A stretch of 64,000 bases of DNA from Palsa-506 sp963786975 (GCA_963786975.1 CAWBBE010000005.1:496001-560000), one strand, 5' to 3'. Numbered from the stretch's first letter, positions 33,972 through 43,066 are shown. Numbers and translations are program-made. The notes: a model not told the origin generated them from the letters alone.

Positions 33972-35252
33972 ATGCCCTCAGCCGGCCGCCCGGGCACCAT
34001 GGCGGCCGGCCCGGATACCGCGGACGCCGTCGTCGTCGGCGGCGGGACGATCGGCGCCTGGTGCGCCTATTTTCTCCGCCGCAGCGGCCTGGACCGGGTC
34101 ATCCTGCTGGAGAAGCGCACCCTGGGCCAGGGCGCCAGCAGCCGCGCGGCCGGCATTGTCCGGACCCAGGGGGGTACCCCGTGGGCCGTCCAGCTCGGCG
34201 AGTGGTCCCGCAAGTTCTACCTGAGCCAGCACGACGAGCTGGGCATCGACTCCGGCTTCACCCGGCAGGGTTACCTGCTGCCGTGCTTCACCGCCGCGGA
34301 TGTCGAGGCCGCCCGCGCCCGGATGGCCATGCAGAACGCTGAGGGCCTGTCGGTCCGCTGGCTGGAGCCCGACGAGCTCGACGCGGCCAACCCGGCGATG
34401 GCGCCGGGACTGACTCTCGGCGGCACGTTCTGCGCCGAGGACGGCTATCTCACCCCGCCGCGGAACGTCACCGCCTACGCGGTGGCGCTCGCGATCGCCG
34501 GCGTGCAGGTGCGCGAGCACGTCACGTTCACCGGACTGCGCACCGCAGGCGACAGCGTCACCGGGGTGCAGACCAGCACGGGCCCGGTCGCCGCCCCGAT
34601 CGTCGTGCTGACCGGCGGCCCGGAGCTGGCCGAGGTCGGCCAGCTCGCCGGGATCCGGGTGGCCGCCGGGGGCGTCCGGCACCAGGTCGCGGTGACCGAG
34701 CCGCACCCCGATCTCGCCGCCAGCCGGCTGCCCATGGTCTTCGATCTCTCCGCCGGGCTGTACTGGCGCCCCGAGGAGGGCGGCCTGCTGTTCGGCATGA
34801 GCAACCCGGCCGAGCCGCCCGGCGAGGCTGCCTGCATTGACGAGCCCTACCTGGCGCTGATCCGCCGTCGCCTGGCCGAGCTGGTCCCGGTCACCGCCGG
34901 ACTCGGATTGCGCAAGATCTGGGCGGCCACCATTGATTACACGCCCGATCATCTCCCGATCATCGGCCCGGCCGTCAGCCCCAGCCAGATCTTTAACGGG
35001 GCCGTCGTCGCCAGTGCCGGCGGCGCCGGGATGATGTGGGGGCCAGCCGTGGCCAGGGCAGCCGCCGACGTCGCGCTGACCGGCCGGTCCGACGTGGTGG
35101 ATACGGCACAGCTCGGCCTGGACCGGTTCGACGCCGACGGCCGCAGCCGGCTCGCCACCGACCCCATCGCGCTGCCGTTCCCCGAGCAAGCCCCGCGGGC
35201 CGGAGCGACCCGGCCGGATCGGCCGCCCCCGGGAAAGCTGACGATCTCCTGA
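33972..35252 (+). CDS. FAD-dependent oxidoreductase, DAO / sarcosine-oxidase-like
   Basis: A flavoprotein of about 426 residues. The dinucleotide-binding motif VVVGGGTIGAWCAYFLRR is near residue 20, followed by LEKRTLGQGASSRAAGIVRTQGG, typical of the DAO superfamily (sarcosine and dimethylglycine oxidases). The C-terminal substrate and FAD region is IDYTPDHLPIIGPA ... NGAVVASAGGAGMMWGPAVA. It likely oxidises a secondary or tertiary amine to an imine. Starts at 33966 (GTG), 33972 (ATG) and 33999 (ATG) are possible; I use 33972. A cupin gene follows after 84 bases and may be cotranscribed. Confidence 0.85.
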   Translation: MPSAGRPGTMAAGPDTADAVVVGGGTIGAWCAYFLRRSGLDRVILLEKRTLGQGASSRAAGIVRTQGGTPWAVQLGEWSRKFYLSQHDELGIDSGFTRQGYLLPCFTAADVEAARARMAMQNAEGLSVRWLEPDELDAANPAMAPGLTLGGTFCAEDGYLTPPRNVTAYAVALAIAGVQVREHVTFTGLRTAGDSVTGVQTSTGPVAAPIVVLTGGPELAEVGQLAGIRVAAGGVRHQVAVTEPHPDLAASRLPMVFDLSAGLYWRPEEGGLLFGMSNPAEPPGEAACIDEPYLALIRRRLAELVPVTAGLGLRKIWAATIDYTPDHLPIIGPAVSPSQIFNGAVVASAGGAGMMWGPAVARAAADVALTGRSDVVDTAQLGLDRFDADGRSRLATDPIALPFPEQAPRAGATRPDRPPPGKLTIS

Positions 35253-35336
35253 CCTTCCGGTCATGCCCGCCGGCCGGGCTGGCCGGGCAACCCGGCTGAC
35301 CGTACTGATCATGCTCACCGAAAGGACACCCGCCCG

Positions 35337-35687
35337 ATGACTGACATCGCCGCCACGACGCCCTTCCTGGCCGACGCCGCCACTGCCGAACTGGACGACT
35401 GGGGGGCGCTGGAAGAGGCCACCGGCGAGCCCATGCAGACCGCCGGGCTCACCCTCTGGCAGGACGGTGAGCAGGAGGTCGGGGTGTGGGAGTGCACCCC
35501 CGGCCCGTCCTACTGGAAGCTGGAAACGCACGAGTTCGTGCACATCGTGTCCGGCCGGATGACGGTAACCCCGGACGGCGGCGAGCCGCGCGACATCGGC
35601 CCGGGACAGACCGCGGTGTTCCCCCGCGGCTGGGCCGGGAACTGGCAGATCCACGAGAAGATCCGCAAGGTATACGTGATCTTCTAG
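35337..35687 (+). CDS. Cupin domain protein (Cupin_3 / DUF861 type)
   Basis: A 116-residue single-cupin protein. The beta-barrel signature runs from GVWECTPGPSYWKLETHEFVHIVSG to GQTAVFPRGWAGNWQIHEKIRKVYVIF, close to the Cupin_3 group that includes ureidoglycine aminohydrolase-like proteins. Only some of the usual His metal ligands are visible (H in ETHEF). GAAAGGA precedes the ATG. Proteins of this type are often encoded beside amine-catabolic FAD enzymes and aldehyde or aminotransferase genes; its role here is not known. Confidence 0.8.
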   Translation: MTDIAATTPFLADAATAELDDWGALEEATGEPMQTAGLTLWQDGEQEVGVWECTPGPSYWKLETHEFVHIVSGRMTVTPDGGEPRDIGPGQTAVFPRGWAGNWQIHEKIRKVYVIF

Positions 35688-35691
35688 CCGC

Positions 35692-35745
35692 CGTTGCCGT
35701 CCGCCGGCGTTGCCGTCCGCCAGCGTTGCCGTCCGCCGGCGTTAC
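35692..35745. repeat. Short tandem repeat after the cupin gene
   Basis: About 3.5 copies of a 16-bp unit close to GTTGCCGTCCGCCGGC, in the gap between the convergent cupin and phosphoesterase genes. Confidence 0.7.
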
Positions 35746-35804
35746 GGCTGGCGCGGCAGGCCCGGTCGGCGTGCGCGGCCGGTTAGTGCGCGGGCGGGCG
35801 CCGG

Positions 35805-36968
35805 TTAGTGCCGCGGGCACAGGCCGAACGGCCGGCACAGGTTACGGGTGCCGGCGTCCCTGGCGTGGCCGAGGAAGTGCACCCGGAGCAGCTTCTCGGT
35901 CATCTTCAGCAGCGAGTAGTGCGAGAAATCGGTCGATGACACCTTGTGCCGGGTGTAGGGCGAGACCACGACGTCCGGGACTATGCAGTTGACGGCGCTC
36001 GAGTGCAGGCACTTCGCGCGCAGCTTTCCGCCGCTGCCCTCGTCCCAGGCGATGTCGATCACCAGGTGGCCCTTCCGGTAGTCGCGCCCGCTGGTGATGA
36101 TCGGGATCCAGGTGGCCAGCCAGGCGTCGCCGTGGGCGGCCGGGTTGGCGCAGCCTTTCACGCCTGGCGGCAGCTTGTGCATGTCGTTGCACAGGCCGGG
36201 AGTGACGAAGCTGAACCTGGGCAGCCGGCCGGCCTTGACGGCTCGCAGCATGGCGCCGGAAGTGGTGCTGCCGAGCGACCGGTCGAACTTCTTGCAGTCG
36301 CCGCGCACCGGCTCGGACGAGTAGAAGACCGCCGGGTTATGCCGGTTGACATAGAAATGGCCAGTGGCCGGGTCGCCGACCTGCGGGCTGCGATCGCAGC
36401 GCTTCGGCATGAACTCCTGGTAGCTGCGCCAGGACGGGTCTACCTGGCTGAAGATGCTGCGCACCTTGTAGTTGCGCAGCCCGCCGTCACCGTGCAGGCC
36501 GCCGCTCGTCGCGGCCAGGTAGTTGGGGAAACTCGGGTGCGTCACCGCGTGGTAATCCGACGTGCTGCCGCAGTGCCTGATCAGGGTGCGGTCGATGTAC
36601 TTCGCCGACGGGTTGCCAGGTATCTGGCCCTTGCGGGTGCCGTACGACGTGTTCTCCATGAAGATCCACATCACCTTCTTGATGTGGGGCTTCCGGCCTG
36701 CCCTGGTGCCGCACAACCGCTTCGCGCTCGCGGCCGCGGGACCGCTCGCGGCCGCGGGACGGCTCGCGGCCGGGCCCGCCACACCGCGGCCGGCCAGCAA
36801 GGTGCCTGCCCGGGCGGTGCCTGCCCGGGCGGTGCTCGCCCGGGTGGTGCTCGCCCTCGCGGATAGCGCCGCTGGCTTACTCGCGGCGAGGGCGGATGTT
36901 CCGGCCGACGTGATGCCGCCGCCGGCCACGAAAGCTAAAGCGAGCGCGAGCGAGTAGCCGATCCGCAT
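35805..36968 (-). CDS. Secreted phosphoesterase (phospholipase C / acid phosphatase type)
   Basis: A 387-residue exported protein of the phosphoesterase family (PF04185 type). A Sec-like signal covers the first 30 residues (MRIGYSLALALAFVAGGG), then an Ala/Arg/Thr-rich low-complexity linker of about 55 residues with ARAGT repeats. The catalytic part starts KKVMWIFMENTSYG, continues THPSFPNYLAATSGG, and has IDIAWDEGSGG and VVVSPYTRHKV, with metal-binding Glu, Asn, Asp and His. It releases phosphate or headgroups outside the cell. The start at 36968 has GGGGGAGG five bases upstream. Confidence 0.87.
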   Translation of the reverse strand: MRIGYSLALALAFVAGGGITSAGTSALAASKPAALSARASTTRASTARAGTARAGTLLAGRGVAGPAASRPAAASGPAAASAKRLCGTRAGRKPHIKKVMWIFMENTSYGTRKGQIPGNPSAKYIDRTLIRHCGSTSDYHAVTHPSFPNYLAATSGGLHGDGGLRNYKVRSIFSQVDPSWRSYQEFMPKRCDRSPQVGDPATGHFYVNRHNPAVFYSSEPVRGDCKKFDRSLGSTTSGAMLRAVKAGRLPRFSFVTPGLCNDMHKLPPGVKGCANPAAHGDAWLATWIPIITSGRDYRKGHLVIDIAWDEGSGGKLRAKCLHSSAVNCIVPDVVVSPYTRHKVSSTDFSHYSLLKMTEKLLRVHFLGHARDAGTRNLCRPFGLCPRH

Positions 36969-37508
36969 CCATGCCTCCCCCAAGTCAGTCTCAGAGCATA
37001 TGGGAACGCAGTGGATAAAGTGGTTGACGGCCGGCCGAACCTGCCATCGGCGGGCAACGTCTCCCCCATGGCCGGCAGCTTCGCTAGGGCCACGTTGGCC
37101 ACATTTGTCAGAGTCACGTCTGATAGCGCCCGTCGCAGGGTCAAGCCAGGCAACGCGCGTTGGCGATCAGCGCCTTCGAAGGCCGGCGCCCGCCTCGGAC
37201 CGGCTCCGTTCGTGATCACGGAGGATCCGGCACGTCAGCGCGTGCCGGATCCTCCGTGATCACGAACGCTGGCTGATCTGCCGCCTGAAAAGTCCGCTTA
37301 TGATCAAGGAACTGAAGGACATTGCCGCCCGCGCCGGGCGGCCGGGTGGCCGGGCCGGGTTGGCCGCGTTCGGGCCGCTGGGTGCAGGCCGCTGGGTTCG
37401 GGCCGGCCGGGTGCGGGTCGGCTGGGCATGGGCCAGTTGGTTCAGGGCGGCTGGCCGGCCCGGCTGCGTTGCCCGGCGTGATCCGGGCGAGAAGGGATTG
37501 TGCGGCAT
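36969..37508. other. 540-base intergenic region with repeated palindrome
   Basis: No convincing gene. It contains the palindrome at 37207-37268 and a Gly/Arg-coding GC-rich stretch (37320-37490). A 70-codon frame from 37300 begins MIKELKDIAARAG but then becomes low-complexity and resembles no full family. Confidence 0.5.
37207..37268. repeat. Repeated palindrome, copy 2 (28-bp perfect stem)
   Basis: Arms at 37207-37234 and 37241-37268 are perfect complements around a 6-base loop, TCAGCG. The inner 20 bases, ATCACGGAGGATCCGGCACG, equal copy 1 at 29757. It lies between the starts of two divergent genes, so it is not simply a terminator. Confidence 0.9.
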
Positions 37509-39128
37509 ATGACGGCCAGCCGGGACGTGGTGATCGTCGGCGGGGGGCACAACGGCCTTGTCGCGGCCGCCTACCTGGCCCGCAGCGGGCTCGACACGCT
37601 GGTCTGCGAGCGCCGTGACGTGATCGGCGGCGCTGCCGTCAGCGAGCATCCGTTCGGCCCGGACTACACGGTGACCTCACTGTCCTACGTGGTCTCGCTG
37701 CTGTCCCCGGACCTGGTCCGCGACCTGCGGCTGGCCAGCCACGGCTATCACGTCTTCCGGCAGGGACCTTACTTCGCGCCCCGTACGGACGGGCGGTACC
37801 TGGCACTCCCGCACGACCCAGCCGCGCGGCACGCCGAGATCGCTAAGTTTTCCGCCGCGGACGCGGACGCCTACCACGGCTACGAGGCGCACCTGGCCGG
37901 GCTCGGCGCGGTTCTCGGCCCGATGCTGGATGAGATCCCGCCCCGGCTCGGCTCCCGGCGGGTGCCGGATCTGCTGCGGCAGGGCCTGCTGCTGCGGCAT
38001 CTGCGCAAGCTGGACACACGCGGTGCGGTCGATGTCACCAGGCTGCTCACCGGCAGCATCGCCGACCTGGTCGAGCGCTACTTCGAGAGCGACGCCATGC
38101 GCGGCCTGCTGGCGGTCTCCGGCGTGATCGGGGCCTGGGCCGGCCCGCGGTCAGCCGGGACCGGGTACGTGATGCTGCACCACCACATCGGCGATACCGG
38201 CGGGCAGGCCGGCGCATGGGGGTTCCCGCGCGGCGGCATGGGCGGCGTCAGCAGCGCGCTGGCCGCCGCCGCGCGCTCATTCGGCGCCGAAGTCCGCACC
38301 GGCGCCGAGGTAGCCAGGATCCGGACCAGCGACGGCCGGGCCACCGGCGTAACGCTGGCCAGCGGCGAGGAGATATCCGCGGCCACGGTGATCACGACGG
38401 CGCACCCGCAGATCTCGTTCCTGCGGCTGCTCGACCCGGCCGCGCTGCCGGCCGGCTTCCTGGCTGACATCCGCGGCTGGCAGACCCGCAGCGGCACGGT
38501 GAAGATCAACCTGGCGCTGGACCGGCTGCCGGTGTTCAGCAGTCATCCCGAGCGTGACCCGCAGGTGCACGGCGGCACGATCGTGCTCGCCGAGAGCATC
38601 GATGACATCGAGCACGCGTTCCAGCAGGCGGTCTCGGGCAAGCCGTCGTCGGCGCCGTTCGCGGACATCTGCATTCCCAGCGTCTTCGATGACTCGCTCG
38701 CCCCGGCGGGCCAGCACGTGATGTCGATGTTCACCCAGTGGGTGCCGCATGGCTACGCGGATAACCCGGACGATGCCGCGCTGGCCGGCTACGCCGACCG
38801 CGTGATCGCCCGGATGGAGGCCGTCGCACCGGGCTTCACCGACTCGGTGCTGCACCGCCAGGTAATCGGCCCGCATCAGATGCAGCAGGAGTACGGGCTG
38901 GTCGGCGGCAACATCTTTCACGGCGAACTGACCCTCGGGCAGATGTTCCACGGCAGGCCAGCGGCCGGCTATGCGGACCTGCGGACCCCGGTCCGCGGGC
39001 TTTACCAGGCTGGGTCGGCGACTCACGGCGGCGGCGGGGTGACCGGAATCCCCGGCCGCAACGTGGTGCGCCAGATCATGGCCGACCGCCGGGCGGCCCG
39101 CTGGCGTCACCGCGGCCGGGCCAGCTAG
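37509..39128 (+). CDS. NAD(P)/FAD-dependent oxidoreductase, phytoene-desaturase-like (PYROXD2 type)
   Basis: A 539-residue flavoprotein with the N-terminal motif DVVIVGGGHNGLVAAAYLARSG, the desaturase-like DVIGGAAVSEHPFG, and the C-terminal TPVRGLYQAGSATHGGGGVTGIPGRN, which closes the FAD site. GYVMLHHHIGDTGG and FHGELTLGQMFHGRPA are shared with its paralogue at 46118-47764. Bacterial PYROXD2-like enzymes are poorly characterised oxidases or desaturases. A GTG at 37500 is also possible; the ATG at 37509 starts closer to the fold. No copy of the 16-bp operator was seen upstream. Confidence 0.85.
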   Translation: MTASRDVVIVGGGHNGLVAAAYLARSGLDTLVCERRDVIGGAAVSEHPFGPDYTVTSLSYVVSLLSPDLVRDLRLASHGYHVFRQGPYFAPRTDGRYLALPHDPAARHAEIAKFSAADADAYHGYEAHLAGLGAVLGPMLDEIPPRLGSRRVPDLLRQGLLLRHLRKLDTRGAVDVTRLLTGSIADLVERYFESDAMRGLLAVSGVIGAWAGPRSAGTGYVMLHHHIGDTGGQAGAWGFPRGGMGGVSSALAAAARSFGAEVRTGAEVARIRTSDGRATGVTLASGEEISAATVITTAHPQISFLRLLDPAALPAGFLADIRGWQTRSGTVKINLALDRLPVFSSHPERDPQVHGGTIVLAESIDDIEHAFQQAVSGKPSSAPFADICIPSVFDDSLAPAGQHVMSMFTQWVPHGYADNPDDAALAGYADRVIARMEAVAPGFTDSVLHRQVIGPHQMQQEYGLVGGNIFHGELTLGQMFHGRPAAGYADLRTPVRGLYQAGSATHGGGGVTGIPGRNVVRQIMADRRAARWRHRGRAS

Positions 39129-39300
39129 CCGGGCCCGGTCAGCCAGCCGTCAGCAGGCCGGTCATCCCGGTCAGCCGAGGCCGGTCATCCCGGTCAGGGG
39201 CGAGCCGGTCAGCTGGGCCGGTCAGCTGGGCCGGTCAGCCGGCCGTCAGCCGGGGCCGGTCAGCCGGCCGTCAGATGGGCCATCGGGTCAGTCATAAGCC
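39129..39300. repeat. Degenerate GGTCAGCC-rich repeats
   Basis: Many imperfect copies of CCGGTCAGCYGGGC-like units in the gap between the convergent oxidoreductase and tetR genes, including two adjacent GCTGGGCCGGTCA copies. No gene is visible in 39129-39344. Confidence 0.6.
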
Positions 39301-39344
39301 AACGGCCAGCCGGCCGGCACCCGCCGCCGGGGTGGCGGTGGTGA

Positions 39345-39911
39345 TCATTTGCCTGCGGCCACGGCTTTGAGTTCCTCCAGCGACTCCCGGATAAGCCGTG
39401 GCAGGTCTGGCTGGCCGGGTTCGCTTATCCAGCGTTCGAACGCGATCCGGAAGACAGCGATCCCGGCCTCGGCAGCCAGGCCCGCGGCCGGGTCTGGGAC
39501 GCCGCGCCTGCGCAGCGTGCCGGCCAGCGCCGACGCGAGTGATGCGAGCTTGATCAGCTCGCGTTCTTGCAGCTCTGCGTTCGCGGCTATGACCGCCTGG
39601 CGCTGCCGGGCGTATTCGCGGCGCTGCTGGAGCAGGGCGCCAGCGGCCTGCAGGGACGCGCCCACCGCGTCGATCGGCGCGGCGGATTCAGGAATGCTGG
39701 CCAGGGTGCGCACCAGAAGGTCCTGCAATGCGCCCGCGCCCGCGAACAGGACCTCACGCTTGTCGGCGAAATGCCGGAAGAACGTCCGCTCCGTCAGTCC
39801 GGCCCGGGCGGCGATCTCCGCCACCGTGGTCTGCTCATACCCGCGCTCGCCGTAGAGAGCGAGGGCTGCCTGCTCCAGCCGTCCGCGCGCGCCTGGCTCC
39901 CACCGACCCAT
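39345..39911 (-). CDS. TetR/AcrR family transcriptional regulator
   Basis: A 188-residue regulator. Helix-turn-helix at residues 9-55: ARGRLEQAALALYGERGYEQTTVAEIAARAGLTERTFFRHF, the recognition helix being TERTFFRHFADK. The C-terminal part is helical with RQRQAVIAANAELQERELIKL typical of the MftR/TetR_C-like branch. It is divergent from an SDR/epimerase-type gene and a 19-bp imperfect palindrome lies between them. It probably represses that gene and itself. Confidence 0.85.
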   Translation of the reverse strand: MGRWEPGARGRLEQAALALYGERGYEQTTVAEIAARAGLTERTFFRHFADKREVLFAGAGALQDLLVRTLASIPESAAPIDAVGASLQAAGALLQQRREYARQRQAVIAANAELQERELIKLASLASALAGTLRRRGVPDPAAGLAAEAGIAVFRIAFERWISEPGQPDLPRLIRESLEELKAVAAGK

Positions 39912-39958
39912 GTCCCGATCCTAGTTGATGGCAGCGGCTGACATCAGCGTGCTAGGCT

Positions 39959-39977
39959 GATGACAGTAACTGACATC
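39959..39977. promoter_or_regulatory. Imperfect palindrome, candidate operator
   Basis: GATGACAGT-A-ACTGACATC, inverted with one mismatch, in the divergent region between the tetR gene and the epimerase-like gene. Its sequence differs from the GACTGAACGTTCAGTC family, so it should belong to this second TetR protein. Confidence 0.45.
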
Positions 39978-40034
39978 GATCGGCCCGGGCGCACTCCGTG
40001 CGGCACGGGCGACCGGCCAACGTGGAGGTACCTC

Positions 40035-40973
40035 ATGCGTGTATTCGTTACCGGCGCGTCCGGCTGGATCGGCTCCGCCGTTGTTCCCGAGCTCATCGGC
40101 GCCGGCCATCAGGTCACCGGGCTCGCCCGCTCGGATGCCTCGGCCGCTACCCTGACCGCGGCCGGGGCGGAGGTCCATCGCGGCACTCTTGATGACCTCG
40201 GCAGCCTGCGGAGTGCGGCCGCCGCCTCCGATGGCGTGATCCACCTCGCGTTCAAGCACGACATCGCTTTCTCCGGGGACTTCCAGGGCGCTGCCGATGC
40301 GGATCGCCGCGCTATCGAGACATTCGGCGAGGCGCTAGCGGATTCTGGCCGGCCGTTCGTCATCGCCTCCGGGACGCTCGGGCTCGCGCCGGGGCGGGTG
40401 GGAACCGAACGGGACGGGCATGATCCCGGCCCGGCTGCGGCGGCGCACCTGACCGGCGGTGCGCAGACCCGGATGGCCAATGCACGGCTGACGCTCTCGC
40501 TCGCGGCCCGCGGCGTGCGCTCGTCCGTCTTGCGGCTCCCCCCGACGGTGCATGGCGAAGGAGATCACGGCTTCCTGGCCGCCCTGGTCGGCATCGCCCG
40601 CGACAAGGGCGTCTCCGGCTACATCGGCGACGGATCCAACCGCTGGCCCGCCGTGCACCGGCTCGATGCCGCACACCTGTTCCGCCTAGCGGTGCAGAAC
40701 GCCCCGGCGGGATCGGTGCTGCACGCCGTCGCGGACGAAGGCGTGCCGATCCGCGGCATCGCCGAAGTGATCGGACGGCACCTCGGCCTGCCCATGGCCG
40801 CCATCCCGGCCGGTGACGCAGCCCGGCACTTCGGCTGGCTGGCCGGCTTCCTCGCGGCCGACAGCCCGGCCTCGAGCACGCTGACCCGCGAGCTACTGGG
40901 ATGGCACCCAGCCCATCCCGGGCTCATCGACGACCTCGACAAGGGCCACTACTTCGCCAGCCGACCCGCATGA
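40035..40973 (+). CDS. NAD-dependent epimerase/dehydratase family protein (extended SDR)
   Basis: A 312-residue extended short-chain dehydrogenase. The glycine motif is VFVTGASGWIGSAVVPELI, then GLARSDASAATLTAAGAEV, HLAFKHDI and the SGTLGLAP region where the catalytic Ser sits; a canonical YxxxK is not obvious, as in other atypical members of this group. The end is LGWHPAHPGLIDDLDKGHYF. GGAGG (40024-40028) lies six bases before the ATG at 40035. It is divergent from, and probably controlled by, the adjacent TetR regulator. The substrate is unknown. Confidence 0.85.
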   Translation: MRVFVTGASGWIGSAVVPELIGAGHQVTGLARSDASAATLTAAGAEVHRGTLDDLGSLRSAAAASDGVIHLAFKHDIAFSGDFQGAADADRRAIETFGEALADSGRPFVIASGTLGLAPGRVGTERDGHDPGPAAAAHLTGGAQTRMANARLTLSLAARGVRSSVLRLPPTVHGEGDHGFLAALVGIARDKGVSGYIGDGSNRWPAVHRLDAAHLFRLAVQNAPAGSVLHAVADEGVPIRGIAEVIGRHLGLPMAAIPAGDAARHFGWLAGFLAADSPASSTLTRELLGWHPAHPGLIDDLDKGHYFASRPA

Positions 40974-40997
40974 CCAGCCGCGTCCGGGAAGCGGCAA

Positions 40998-42671
40998 TCA
41001 GCCTTCGCGCGAGGACACCAGGTGCTCCCGGTCCGGTAGCTGCGCAACCAATCCACCCGGCGCAGGCTGAGCGGGCGGCCTGGGCAGCGCAGTGCCAGCG
41101 GGCTCGACCCGCACAGCCACCTCGGGAGAACGGATCCGCTGCGCGGCGGCGAGTCCGGCAAAGGCGGTCAGGACCGCGGTAATCAGGACGACGAGCCAGG
41201 CGCGGTCGAAGCCGGCCAGGTCCGTTGCCGGGCCGGTGCCGAGCACGGCGACGAGGATGGCCACGCCCAGGGCCGACCCGAGCTGCCGGGCCATGGCCAG
41301 CACCGCTGACCCGGACGCCAGATCTGCTCTGGGCGCGGCGCCGGCGGTGGCGAACAGCGACGGCTGGATGAGCGCGTTGGCGATGCCCCACGCCACCATG
41401 CTGGGCAGGATCACCGCCGCATAGGCGGGGCGGCTCCCGGCGTTGGCCAGCGGCCAGGCCCCGGCCACGGCGAAGGCCGCCGCGCCCGCCACGACCGTGC
41501 GACGTGTCCCGAAACGGGCGGACAGCCGGCCAGAGAAGGGCGAAACGAGGCCGGCCGTGATGGGCCCGGGGGCGATGCTGACCGCGGCCCGCAGGACCGA
41601 GAAGTGCCACGGCCCGGTCAGCAGCAGCGTGCTGCCCAGCAGCATGGCAGCGAAGCCCGTGTAGTAGCTGACCAGCCCGGCAGCACCAGCGCTGAAGGTG
41701 CGAACGGCAAATAGCCGGGGCGTGACCAGCGGGTCGGGGTGACGGCGGATGTGGGCCACGAACGCCGCGCCCAGGATCAGGCCGCCGGCCAGCACCGGCC
41801 AGGTACGCGACGGCGGCCAGCCGGCCGCCTCGGTCAGCGCCGTGCACACCAGCCCCACCGCGCCGAGCACCAGGAACGTGCCCGCCCAGTCGATCCGCCA
41901 GCCGGGCCGCTGACCGCCGCGCACGCGGTCGCGCCGGGGCAGGATCGCGGTGCCCGCGGCCAGTGCGGCGAGGATGATGGGCAGGTTGATGACGAAAATC
42001 CAGCGCCAGCTCGACTCGACCAGCAGCCCGCCGAGCACCGGGCCGCTGCCTGCGGCTACCGCGCCGACTCCGGCCCAGACCCCGACCGCGGTGCCCCGCT
42101 GATGCGCCGGGAACACGGACAGTGCGAGCCCGAGCGAGGTCGGCATGAGCACGGCCGCCCCGGCCGCCTGCAGCGCCCGGCTGGCGATCAGCGCCGGCAG
42201 GTCCGGGGCTAGCGCGCAGCCGAGCGATGCTATGCCGAATATCACCAGCCCGGCCAGGAAGAATTCGCGGCGGCCGATCCTGTCCGCGGTCCGCCCGGCC
42301 GGCAGCAGCAGCGCCGCGAGCACGATGGCGTACACATCCAGGATCCATGAGACGTCCGACAGCGTGGCGGGGGCAAAGGAGTGCTGCAGCGCCGGGAGCG
42401 CGATGTTCACCACCCACAAATCCAGGATGGCGAGGAACTGAGCCGCCGACACCACGGCCAGCACCGCCCACCGCCGCCGGCCGGCATCCGCGGGTCCAGC
42501 CGGCCCGGACTGCGGCCAGGCCGCCGTCTCCCGATCGGGCCCGCTGATCGCACCGGGCGGCGCGGTCGGCTGGCTGCGGCGGGTCATGTTGCGGCGCCGC
42601 ATCGCGGCCGGGTAACCGCGCAAGTCCCTGGCCCGTTCGGCGGCCAGGATCTGCGCTATCTGGGGGTGCAC
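40998..42671 (-). CDS. MFS transporter, DHA2 (EmrB/QacA) drug efflux type
   Basis: A 557-residue major-facilitator protein with about 14 membrane segments. Motifs: DLWVVNIALPALQ in helix 1 (motif D1), GRTADRIGRREFFLAG (motif A), the RALQAAGAAVLMPTSL region and GPVLGGLLVESSWRWIFVINLP (motif C). It is expected to export toxic compounds with proton antiport. GTG 42671 has GGAGG four bases upstream and adds a hydrophilic 28-residue start (MHPQIAQILAAERARDL ...) before the ATG at 42587. That extension resembles small free-standing actinobacterial proteins. Confidence 0.88.
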   Translation of the reverse strand: MHPQIAQILAAERARDLRGYPAAMRRRNMTRRSQPTAPPGAISGPDRETAAWPQSGPAGPADAGRRRWAVLAVVSAAQFLAILDLWVVNIALPALQHSFAPATLSDVSWILDVYAIVLAALLLPAGRTADRIGRREFFLAGLVIFGIASLGCALAPDLPALIASRALQAAGAAVLMPTSLGLALSVFPAHQRGTAVGVWAGVGAVAAGSGPVLGGLLVESSWRWIFVINLPIILAALAAGTAILPRRDRVRGGQRPGWRIDWAGTFLVLGAVGLVCTALTEAAGWPPSRTWPVLAGGLILGAAFVAHIRRHPDPLVTPRLFAVRTFSAGAAGLVSYYTGFAAMLLGSTLLLTGPWHFSVLRAAVSIAPGPITAGLVSPFSGRLSARFGTRRTVVAGAAAFAVAGAWPLANAGSRPAYAAVILPSMVAWGIANALIQPSLFATAGAAPRADLASGSAVLAMARQLGSALGVAILVAVLGTGPATDLAGFDRAWLVVLITAVLTAFAGLAAAQRIRSPEVAVRVEPAGTALPRPPAQPAPGGLVAQLPDREHLVSSREG

Positions 42672-42982
42672 AGCTCCTCCTCGACGCAGGCCGCCTGGTG
42701 CTGCCCGCGTTATCCAGGTTCGCCGTAAGGCGTCGCTGCGGCATCGGGCAGACTCCCTACCCGCACCGTTCGGATGGCCTTAGGGCTAGCCGGACGCGGT
42801 CACTGGCAGCGGCAGCGCGGCGCTGAGATCACCACCGGCGGCCGCGGCAGCCGTGCCGCCCGGGCCATGCGTAACGGCCGCATCCGCGGGATGGATCTGG
42901 CGCCGCTGAGTGTCACCTCGGGCAGGTGCGCGCCCACGATGGCGCCGTGACGGCCGGGATGCGCGGTCTCAGCCTCGAGCGT

Positions 42983-43055
42983 GGCCCCGCTCCTGGCCAG
43001 GCCGCAGCAGAGTGCGTGCCCCTGCAAACGCGCTCTCGCCTGGCCAGGAGCGGGG
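42983..43055 (-). terminator. 18-bp inverted repeat with long loop
   Basis: CCCCGCTCCTGGCCAGGC (42983-43000) and its perfect complement (43038-43055) around 37 bases. It starts 12 bases past the stop of the small hypothetical gene at 43067, so it may end that transcript. The rest of the 395-base gap 42672-43066 shows no gene. Confidence 0.5.
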
Positions 43056-43066
43056 TCCCCCCCGGG

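Noticed and set aside
37300..37512. 70-codon frame beginning MIKELKDIAARAG, like the start of a LacI regulator
   Set aside because: After 13 residues it becomes Gly/Arg-rich GC-biased sequence with no helix-turn-helix completion.
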